Of a DNA stretch of 64,000 nt, positions 28,320 through 40,300 are shown in pieces. The stretch is from assembly GCF_000236905.1 (NCBI RefSeq), contig NC_016522.1, positions 186,001 to 250,000 on the forward strand, read 5' to 3'. Each line of letters starts with the position of its first letter. Positions within the stretch are counted from its first letter, which is position 1. Position numbers and translations under genes: made by a program. The notes under the pieces are model-generated. The model worked only from the letters and a program-made list of their open reading frames with translations. It was not told the DNA's origin and did not search any database. Origin of the DNA: Tetrapisispora phaffii CBS 4417. Its lineage: Eukaryota > Ascomycota > Saccharomycetes > Saccharomycetales > Saccharomycetaceae.

Positions 28320-31300
28320 ATGATGCTAAAGAACCAAATTTTGCTCGATATCGAAGATGTCAAGGAGAGATACCAGATATACGTGTCTACGTTTCCAGAT
28401 CTAAAGTTGAACAGTTTCTACTTTATTGAAGAGAACCTACCTGTTACAGAAAATTTAAATAATATTGCTAAATCAGCTTTACAAGAAGAAAATACAGTGG
28501 CCTCTATGTTTGTATACTATCCTATATTTTTGGATATAGCCTCAAGATGGCTATCAGAAGCTTTTAAAGATGATAAGACATTAATTTTAGGAGCATATGC
28601 AAATATTGTTACTTCATTGACACTAATTACTCCTTTACTAGATGAATTTCTATCAAAAAATAACGAGCATTTCGTTATAATATTACAAAATCCTTCTTCT
28701 CAAGATCCTCAAATTATCCAAGACATTTTATTGGCATATTATAGAATATTATATTATGATAGAGACACTTTTATTAAATACATTAATTCTGAAATTATTT
28801 ATGCCTTACTAAACAGTCATAGTTGTGAATCGAATGGTATCCTCAAAATTTTATCGGTGCAGATACTGTCAATTTTGTTAGAAATGAGTGAGTATTCTCA
28901 TGTTGAATTACTAAACCAACATTTGCAAGAAAGTGACTCTACCATTGGAGTTTTTAATTCGAAAGATAATGTTAATTACAATTATTTCTCATTTAATGAA
29001 TCCAATAGACTATCAGAAATTTCTTCATTACCTAAGGTTCATGAAAAATATGAAATTACAAAAGGAAAAAAGTATATCACTATTGAACCAGAATTCTTAG
29101 ATTCTAATGTTGTATCTGTATTTGGTAAACTAATAATTAAAAATGGGAAGAAAGAAACCAAAAATATTAAAGAAGAAGAATCTAATGCAGCTAACTTATT
29201 TGTTCCAATTGAGAGATCTATTAAAGCGTTACGTCAGATTGCAACACTTGTACAGGATTCAGAACCAGTGATGCTTTTAGGTGCATCAGGTTCTGGCAAA
29301 ACATTTATAGTGAATGAATTAGCGAAATTCACCGGTCGCAGTGATTCCATCATAAAGATACATTTGGGCGAACAGACTGATGCCAAATTACTAATAGGTA
29401 CATATACATCTGGCGAAAAACCGGGGACGTTTGAATGGAGATCTGGTATTTTAACAAATGCCGTCAAAGAAGGTAGTTGGGTATTAATCGAAGATATAGA
29501 CAAAGCACCAACAGAAGTTTTATCTATATTATTGACTTTATTAGAAAAACGTGAATTAATCATCCCATCAAGAGGTGAAGTTATTAAAGCTGGAACCGGC
29601 TTTCAACTTATATCTACGGTTTGCATTACAGAGGAAAATAACACCGCATATAACCTGAAAGAAAATATCCCAAATATTATCGGTATTAGTAAGTGGAAAA
29701 CGATTAATTTTGAAGCGCCTAACAATGACGAATTAAACACCATCTTGGTTGCTAAATTCTCTGTCCTAAGGAATTTAATTCCAAAAATCATTTTGTCCTA
29801 CAATTCAGTTAAATCCATTTATACTGATCCAAGGTTTATTTCACTTAATAAAGGTGCCCATGCTAGAATAGTTTCAGTAAGAGATATTGTAAAACTTTGC
29901 CATAGACTTGATGCATATTTCAAACAGAACAATATTATCGATCCAAACCAACTTATTGAATCATCTATTTACGATAACATCTTTTCAGAAGCAATTGATT
30001 GTTTTGTCGGAGCAATTAGTGAACCCAAAGCCCTTGAGCCGTTTATTAATGTAATTGGTGAAACATTAGATATCCCACCTTCTAGAATTTCATTGTACCT
30101 AACTAACCACGTCCCGATATTTGAGAATCTTGATGATAAAATTCATATTGGTCGATCCATTTTACCGAAGACTAGCATATCATTGCAAAAAAAATCTGGC
30201 AATGCTACTTCTTTTGCTACAACGAACCATTCTCTGAGATTGATGGAACAAATTGGTGTTGCTATTCAAATGACCGAGCCAGTTTTATTAGTAGGTGAAA
30301 CCGGTACTGGTAAAACAACCATTGTTCAACAAATGGCTAAATTATTAAGAAAACCAATAACCATTATTAATGTTTCTCAACAAACAGAGAGTGGTGATTT
30401 ATTAGGTGGTTATAAACCTGTCAATTCCAAATCCATTGCCATCCCAATTCAGGAAACGTTTGAAACCTTATTCAGCGCCACTTTTTCCATGAAGAAGAAT
30501 GAACGTTTTTATAACCTTGTACACAAGTGTTTTAACAAAGGTCACTGGAAAAATTTAGCTCGATTATGGAAAGAAGCACACAAATTATCATTATCAGTTT
30601 TGAAGGTCGATAATGATTCAGAAAATGAAAAGGAAAAAAATGTAAAGAAAAGAAAGCTAAATCAACATGACTTATCAATACTTTCTGAAAAATGGCAGCA
30701 ATTTCAAGATATGGTTGAGAAATTCGAAGCCCAATCAAGCTCGTTAGAAAGTTCCTTTGTGTTTAACTTTGTAGAAGGTTCATTAGTTAAAGCTGTCAGA
30801 AACGGTGAATGGCTATTGTTAGATGAATTGAATCTCGCTTTAGCTGATACTCTTGAGAACATTACTGAGCTGTTAAATGATAGTTCTTCAAGAAGTTTGC
30901 TTCTATCAGAAAAAGGTGATACGGAACCAATTAAGGTGCATCCAGATTTCAGAATATTTGGTTGTATGAACCCGGCTACAGATGTTGGTAAGCGTGATTT
31001 ACCTTCTGGTATTAGATCAAAATTTACTGAAATTTATGTCCATTCCCCAGATAAAGATATAACTGATTTGCTTTCTATTATCGATAGATACATCGGCAAA
31101 TACAGTGCAAGTGATGAATGGGTAGGCAATGATATTGCAGAATTATACCTGAAGGCTAAACATTTGTCTGAAGAAAACAAAATCGTTGATGGTGCAAACC
31201 AGAGACCTCATTTCAGTATTCGTACCTTAACACGTACTCTATTGTACGTAAGTGATATTGTTCAGGTTTATGGATTGCGCCGTTCATTATATGATGGGTT

Positions 31301-34300
31301 TTGCATGAGTTTCTTAACTTTATTAGATTTAAAGTCTGAAAATTTATTGAAACCAATTATTGAGCAGTATACATTAGGTAGATTGAAAAATGTGAAATCA
31401 GTCCTATCACACATCCCATCTGCTCCGGGTCCCGGTTATGTAACTTTCAAGCATTTCTTATTGAAGACAGGTGCATATGAAATTAGAGAACAACCACATT
31501 ATATTATTACTCCATTCGTTGAGAAAAACATGTTGAATTTAGTTAGAGCATCATCTAGTAAACGTTTCCCTATATTAATCCAAGGTCCTACCTCTGCAGG
31601 TAAGACAAGTATGATAAAGTACTTAGCTGATATTACCGGACATAAATTTGTCCGTATTAATAATCACGAACATACAGATCTACAAGAATACTTAGGTACA
31701 TACACGACAGATGATTCCGGTAAGTTAAGCTTTAAAGAAGGTGTTTTAGTAGAAGCTTTGAGAAACGGTCACTGGATTGTTCTTGATGAACTTAACTTAG
31801 CTCCAACAGATGTTCTAGAAGCTCTTAATAGACTATTAGATGATAACAGAGAATTATTTATTCCGGAAACTCAGGAGGTGATTCATCCACATCCAGATTT
31901 TATGCTATTTGCAACACAAAATCCACCGGGGCTATATGGTGGTCGTAAGATTTTATCAAGGGCTTTTAGAAATAGATTTTTAGAGTTACATTTTGATGAT
32001 ATACCCGAAGATGAGTTAGAGATTATTATTAGGGAACGTTGTCAGATAGCTCCCACATATGCAAAAAAAATAGTAGAAGTATACAGACAGCTATCTATCG
32101 AGAGATCTGCTTCCAGAGTTTTTGAACAGAAAAATGGTTTTGCAACTTTACGTGATTTGTTCCGTTGGGCTTTAAGAGATGCCGTAGGATACGAACAACT
32201 TGCTGCTAATGGGTACATGCTTCTTGCAGAAAGATGTAGAACAACTCAGGACAAACAAATTGTTAAAAAAGTTCTAGAAAAAGTTTTAAAAGTTAAATTA
32301 AATATGGACCAATACTATCAGGATTTAGAAGATGAAAAATTGATACAAGCACCAACATCAGTAGTGTGGACTAATGCATTGCGTAGATTGGCTGTTCTGG
32401 TAAATTCGTGTATGAAAAACAACGAGCCTATATTGCTTGTTGGTGAAACGGGCTGTGGTAAAACTACTATATTTCAAATACTTTCAAAATATCTTGAGAA
32501 AGAGTTAATTATACTGAATGCACATCAGAATACTGAAACAGGTGATATTCTTGGGTCACAAAGACCTTTCCGTAATAGGTCTGAAATACAAGCTAAGTTA
32601 GTGAATTTATTAAATCCTTACTTTACAAATCACAATAACTCTGATTTCGAAAGAATGTTACTTACTTTTGATAAAATGGATAAGTCATCTATACCTGAAG
32701 ATGTTTTAAAAGAAGTTGAACTTTTGAAAGTATCAGCAAATAAATTATTCGAGTGGTGCGATGGTCCTCTGGTACATGCATTGAAGGATGGTGATTTTTT
32801 TCTTTTAGATGAGATATCTTTGGCTGATGATTCTGTTCTAGAAAGGTTGAATAGTGTTTTAGAACCAGAAAGAAGTATTTTGTTGACAGAAAAGGGTTCC
32901 TCTGATAGTTTTATAACCGCTAATAATGGATTTCAATTTTTTGCTACTATGAATCCAGGTGGTGACTATGGTAAAAAAGAATTATCTCCTGCTCTAAGGA
33001 ATAGATTTACTGAAATTTGGGTTCCCTCGATGGGCGATTTTTCTGATGTTGAATTAATTGTGGAAAGCAAGTTAGATAATAAACTAAAAGAGCTTACAAA
33101 ACCAATTGTCAAATTTTCAGAATGGTTTGGTATAAGATTTGGAGGGGGAAACGTTTCAAGCGGGATTATTTCCTTACGTGATATATTGGCTTGGGTAGAA
33201 TTTATTAACAGTACCTTTATTCATATCAAGGACATGCTGGCCTCTTTGGTCCATGGTGCTTCTATGGTTTTTGTAGATTCAATTGGTACAAATAACACCG
33301 CATATTTAGCTGAGAACGAGGAAAAGTTAAAAATTATAAAGAAAGAATGTATTGAAAAATTATCCAAGCTTGTTAATAAAGACTTAAAGTCATATCTGGA
33401 CACAACCCCTGTATTAAAAATCTCTGAAGACAATGTGCAAATTGATTTATTCAATATCAAATGTAATTCAAGTTTTTCAAATTCTAATTCGTTCAACACA
33501 ACTGCTCCGACGACGGCTGCTAATCTAATGAGAGTTGTTAGAGCCATGCAAGTAAATAAGCCAATATTACTTGAAGGTAGCCCTGGTGTTGGTAAAACTA
33601 GTCTAGTGACTGCATTATCTGAACTAACAGGAAATAAATTAACAAGAATTAATCTTTCAGAGCAGACCGACTTAATTGATTTATTTGGTTCTGATGTACC
33701 AGGAGAAAATGCAGGCGAATTTGTTTGGAGGGATGCTCCATTCTTAAGAGCAATGCAAAAAGGTGAATGGGTTTTGTTAGATGAAATGAATCTTGCTTCA
33801 CAATCTGTACTAGAAGGTCTAAATGCTTGTTTAGATCATCGTGGTGAGGCATATATTCCAGAATTAGACAAATCGTTTGTACGCCATCCTGGGTTTTTAG
33901 TATTTGCTGCTCAAAATCCACAGTATCAGGGTAGTGGCAGAAAAGGTTTACCAAAATCTTTCATCAACAGATTTAGTGTAGTGTATGTTGATATGCTTAC
34001 CGCAGATGACTTGTTGATAATTGCTCAACACTTATTCCCTAATATTGAACAGGAAACGTGTGCAAAAATGATCAAATTAATGTCTCGTCTAGAACTTGAG
34101 GTTTGCAAGCAAAAATTATGGGGTTTGAGCGGTACTCCTTGGGAATTTAACCTAAGAGATACTTTAAGATGGTTAAAATTAATGAATAAGAATTCCATCA
34201 CCGAAAATACTGATGCAGCTTATTTTGTTAATATGATTATTACACAAAGATTTAGAACACATGAAGATCGTGAACAATCACGTATGATTTGCAATGAAAT

Positions 34301-37300
34301 ATTTGGTGAGTTTACGAAAAAAGATTCATTATTGAAACTATACCCAAATTATATTCAAATAAACAATACTATAACTGAAAGGAACCCTGTATATCGTTCC
34401 CATGTCAATAAGAGATTATTTTCAATGCAATGCAACACAGATATTTATGAATCTGTAGTTCAATGTGTGAATAATAATTGGCCATTGATTTTAGTTGGTC
34501 CAAGTAATTCGGGAAAAACTGAAATTATAAGGTACCTGGCATCAATAATGGGCGCAAAGGTAGATATGTTTTCTTTGAATAGCGATATTGATAGTATGGA
34601 TATCCTTGGTGGCTACGAGCAAGTTGATATGGTTAAAAAAATGACATCTGTGATCAATGATTTAGTGAGCATGCTTAAGGAGATCGTTGTTGTAAACATG
34701 ACTTCTTTAGAAAAAGACGTAATGGCTATTTCCATTTGTTTCAGAATTTTAAATTATTCAAAGGAAAAAATTTCTAAAGATATGTTTACTAATATTGCAA
34801 CGTTACTGGAAAAACTATTAAATTACAATATAATCGACGAGGGATTATTAATTATCAAAGAAAAAATCAATAATTTACTAATAACTTTAAATGACCAAGA
34901 ATCGGTAAAATTTGAATGGTTTGATGGTCTACTAGTTAGTGCAGTCGAAAAAGGTCAATGGCTAATTCTTGATAACGCCAACTTATGTTCCTCTTCAGTT
35001 TTAGATAGATTGAATTCATTATTAGAGATAAATGGTTCATTAATAATCAATGAATGTAGCGATGAAGATGGACAACCGCGGTTTATCAAACCGCATCCAA
35101 ATTTCAGATTATTCTTAACGGTGGATCCTAAATTTGGCGAACTTTCAAGAGCTATGAGAAACAGAGGTCTAGAAATTTACCTTGATGATTTGAACAATAG
35201 AATGACAACTTTCGATAAAAAGTCTCTCGGCAAATCTGTCAGACAATTGCCTTTAAAGGCTTTTACGCCCTGTTATCTGTCTAACGAAATAATGTATGCT
35301 CAAATATATGATACTGTATCTAGTTTTCAAGATATTAACATTGAGACATTAGTTACACTAACCTCACTATCGCTTGTCTATGACATAGATAAATTTTCTA
35401 AGAATATTACAAACAGTGATTTCAGATTTAAGGATGAAGTAAAACTATATTGTGATTATATTAGATTCATAAGAGAAGAACAAGTACCTGAGTTGATGAA
35501 CTCTTTAGTACATAACGTAAAAGAAGAAACATCTAACATTTTAGGAAAAAAAATATTTTCACTAGGCAACAAAGACCTTTTCCCTATTATCAACACATAC
35601 TTGGAGCAGTTTTTGAATAATAATGAGACAAATGTTTATTCAAAAGAATTAATATACATGTTTACATGCTATAAGATGCTTTATGATAATTTTCTCCGTC
35701 TTAAATATGCTAATGAAAAATCACAAAATGGCAAAATAAATGAATTGAATTACCTAGAATTATCTGCTGCACATTTTAATAATCGTAATATTAAGAGACC
35801 ACCAAGTATTCCAATCTATGAATTTTTGTTATCAATGAATAACTTAATATTATCAACTATTAAGAATGAAAAACAGATTACGAATAGTAACATGTGTTAT
35901 CAATTGTGGAATTTGTTAATAATTTTAGATAGCATTTATGCTTCAACGGAAATTAAAGATGAGGCACGTTTAAGAGTTTACAAAGATCAGATTTCATCAT
36001 GGATTGACAAATCAAATAAAAAGGGGATAAATACAGAAAGCTTCAGATCTCTCTTAGATTCATTCAAGAACTCAATGTCATTGAAACAAGGGCAGTCGAT
36101 TAACCTATTATGGGATGCGTATAGAAAAGTTTACCCAAATAGTAAAGTGAACTGGAAAATATGGAATCAATTAATTAATTTGTCAAAAAAATTCGATAAA
36201 GTTGTTGATTTACAGTTCTCTGAGTCATATTCTTTCATTGTCGAATTAAGAAAAATTTTCACGTTAGCTGCGAAAGACATTCTTGATGACAACACAAGTG
36301 ATACATCTGTTATGTTATCAGAGTTAGAAGAAGGTATCGAGTCTTTATCAGATATATCCAGCTCATTTTTAAGAGAAAGATCTCATTATTTCAGAGAAAA
36401 TTTTGACTCTTTATCTTATTTCATTTTCAATGAAGAGGTGAATATAGAATCTATTCAAAATATTGCTCCATTGACCTCATTAACAACTGAACAACTGATT
36501 AAACTCGAATTAAAGTTATACACCTACCAACCTATCTTTGAAATTTTATGGAGAAAAAAAAATGACACATATAATTCAGCAACAAGGTATCTTTTTACAA
36601 CTGATTTCATTAGGTCTTCAGTTAACAAGAGTTTGTTATTGGAATCATTTTCAGGTAACCAATTACCTCAAACATTATCTGATGCCAAATTATTGTTACA
36701 ATCCTCAATCTCTTCTTCTGAACTGCTTTTAGAAAATAAGTCGGAAAGATTCGGTTTTTACTTGAGTGATTGGATACTATCAGTAATAAATTTACATCTT
36801 AAGAGTAAATTACTAAGTATAAAAGAACCTTTCATTGATGATCTGATCATATCTGAAGCTGAGAGGCATTTCCAAGAATGTTATAAAAACTATTTGAAGC
36901 CCGCCATAAATATTTTGAAGACGCAATATCTTTTAGAAGAATTAGGCGAAGCATGGATAATGTTTGGTATTGGTTTATTAGTAATTTATGCACCTGACTT
37001 TTCTTATGATCCAGCTGTCCATGATTATGTTTCATATGATATATTTGAACGATTAAAGACGACAACATTAAATATTTCTAAGAGTTTGGAGATTGTAAGA
37101 CATGTAACGATAGGTGACAGTCGTATATATGCAGAAAATTTAATAGAAGAAGTGCCAATAGAAGAAAAACCCAATCTACCTCGTGTTTACCGTCCAAGAA
37201 GCTCTATTGACGATTTATTAGATGAGTGGTCGTTTTTCATTGAATCAACTGTTTCACCTGAGCAAGTTCTAAAACTTCGTGGTGCTCTGGGGACTTGGAG

Positions 37301-40300
37301 CAACACTACTTCTAACAGGGTAGACATGTTTAACCAGAATACCTCACACTTTTTACACCGTCTAAGTTCCAGATATCAAATATATGGGGATATCAATGAT
37401 ATTTTTTCTGGTTATATTTTCTCCATCAAATTTGGAATAGATTTGTTGGCCCAATCGAAGAAACTAAACAATAAAAACTTGAAAATCTCACCATTATGGT
37501 CAGTAAAACCCGATGTATTGATTGACAACTCTAGTTTGAGTACCATTTACCAGATGTTTATGAATAAAGCTAAAAATGTTACTGAAAACAATTTAGATGT
37601 AGAAAAGATTTTAACTTTTTTCATGAGTTTATTTAACTTACATGAAAAGAACATTTCGCTTCTTCCTACATTTAACGATGTGTTATATCTATTGTATACA
37701 AGGTGGACATTAAGGAGAATCAAATCTGAACAAGAACAGCAAGAAAAGTCCTCCATGTTTAAGTACCAAGATAAATCATTTGATGTTGAAGCTGAATTTA
37801 AACAAATGTTTCCAACCTATGATGGCGACATGGACTTAGATACTGTTACGCTCTTATTGCCGAATGATGATTTATCAGATATTCAGTATTCATTAGCTAA
37901 ATCTTATATGATGTTGTTCACTGATGGAAATTCAGATATTTCCAAAATAGTTAGAAGTGGTGCTTCAATAAATGAAGCTTATAACACAATTCTATCTATA
38001 GATTCCACATCTGGAATAAATAGTGGATCTTTAGCATCTATGATTTTATTATTAGGGCAAGAGATTAATAAGTTTAAGATTGAAAATAATGAGAAATCTC
38101 TTGATTTCTACAGAAATTCATCTGTATCGGAATCACAGAAAGCTATTTCCGTCATTAATGGTCTTTGGACTTCAGTCAATGAACTTCTAAAACAATGGCC
38201 TGATCATGCAACTTTGAATGAGTTAGACAGAATTTGTAAGGAATTTTTAGAATTTCCTTCAAATACTCCTCTTGCTAGGCAGATTCAAAAGATTGAGCAA
38301 ATTTATACATTCGTTGTCGAATGGGAAAAATATGCTGCCTCAAAAGTCTCTTTATCTAACCACTCAACAAATATTACAAACTTAATTGTTTCGTGGAGGA
38401 GATTAGAACTAAGCACTTGGAATGGTCTCTTTGAGACTGAAAATGAAAAACTTGAAAAGAATATTGGAAAGTGGTGGTTTTATTTATTTGAAATTATCAT
38501 TGTGTCAGGTTATAATCAAAATGAAAATGGCGATGATTCATATGTATCATTATTGACATCATTGAATACTTTTTTCACTAAAACTACATATGGTGAATTT
38601 TCTATTAGGATACAGTTGACAAAAGCATTTTTGAATCATTTAAAGATGCTAAGCCCACTAAACCCACAACTAATTCAAGCTTTAAGTAATTCAATCAGGT
38701 ATTATGAGCAATTTGAAAGTTTAATCTCTGAGCATATTCTGAAAGCTAGAAAAATTTTGGATAAAGAAATGAAAGAAATTATATTATTGGCTAGTTGGAA
38801 AGATGTTAATATTGATGCTCTAAAGCAAAGTTCCAGGCGTTCACATAATAGCTTATATAAGATTGTGCACAAATACAGGAATGTAATTTCTGGTGATGTT
38901 CAGACTTTAATTGAAGCAGGTATCCCTTTCACACAAAAGGTAAAAGCTTTTAATAAAGAGTTTAAAGTTCCGAAATTTGCTGATATTGATATAGAAGCTT
39001 GCAACAGCATTGTTGTTAATTTACCATCATGGAATGAAAGAAGTGGAATCCTAAAAGATATGGATTTGGTTAATAAAAATATGGCAAGTTATGTAGGAAA
39101 AATCTCAAAGTTGTCATTCCCTAACTTTAAGGATTTAGTGAAATCATATTTCCATGAAGCAGAACTTCTAAAATCAGAAACTCCTTCTACCTTAACAAAA
39201 GAAAATAAAAAGTTGATTGCAACCTTAAGAAACCAAAAAGCCAAATTATTTAGTGATGTATTGAAGGAATTAAGAAGAATTGGTTTAAAAACTAACTTCA
39301 GAAAGGATATCCACAGCGTCCAATCATCAGCAACTGCTATACTATCGAATTCCGTTTCCTTTGAAGGAACAGATCTCGAAAATTGTGACAAATATTACTT
39401 TAGAATTATAGACTTATTACCGAGGTTAAGATCAGCAGTGTCTTCTCCAAGTGAAGACATACCTATTGCTAATATTGAAAGAGGTATGGCTATTAGTGAA
39501 AATCTTGTCTTTTCATTATTAACAATAAGGTCTAGAGGTGCCCAGTTATCTACTGAGTACCGTAACTTTAAGACTCTCTATTCTGATATAGAGACAATTC
39601 ATTTTTCGTCAGGCTCATTAAAGCATAATATTATATCACATAATTTATCGACTTACAAAAACATTTGTAAGTGGCTACCTGTTTTAATAGACTACTCTAT
39701 TGCAACTCTAAAATCTACTCCATCTGTTTTTTCAGTTGAACATGAAATAGAATATTTGAAGGATGTTAAATCAGAAATTCTTTCAAACTTTTATGATAAG
39801 ATTAATGCAAACAGAGTCTGTGATGATCATGTTGCATCTCTTTTGGAAGAGTTTAAGGTATATTTGTTGAATGTAAACAAAAAATTAAATGCCATGAAAG
39901 TAAAAGATCATGGTTTTATTTATGACATTATCACCAATTGGTTAGTGTCTTCCTTGATTAGCGACACCATCGTTGAATCATCGCAGCTATCAATTAATTT
40001 AATCGATAATGATTTTAGAAAATTACATACCTCAATTATGGTGTCTATTCAGAAGATTATGTCTTTAGAATTAATGCCTATCACCGAAGATGATGATAAA
40101 TGGTTACAGATATCATTACAGAGGTTAATGAAATTAATGCAGACATTAAACTTTTCTAAGGTTACAGCCAATATGAACATCATTGTTGAAAGGTTAAAAT
40201 CTGCCTCATTATCTAATACTGAGTCTATTTTGTTGAAATCATTAATCGGTTTTACAATGCCATTAATCAGACAATACTACAAAACTTATACTTCTTTATT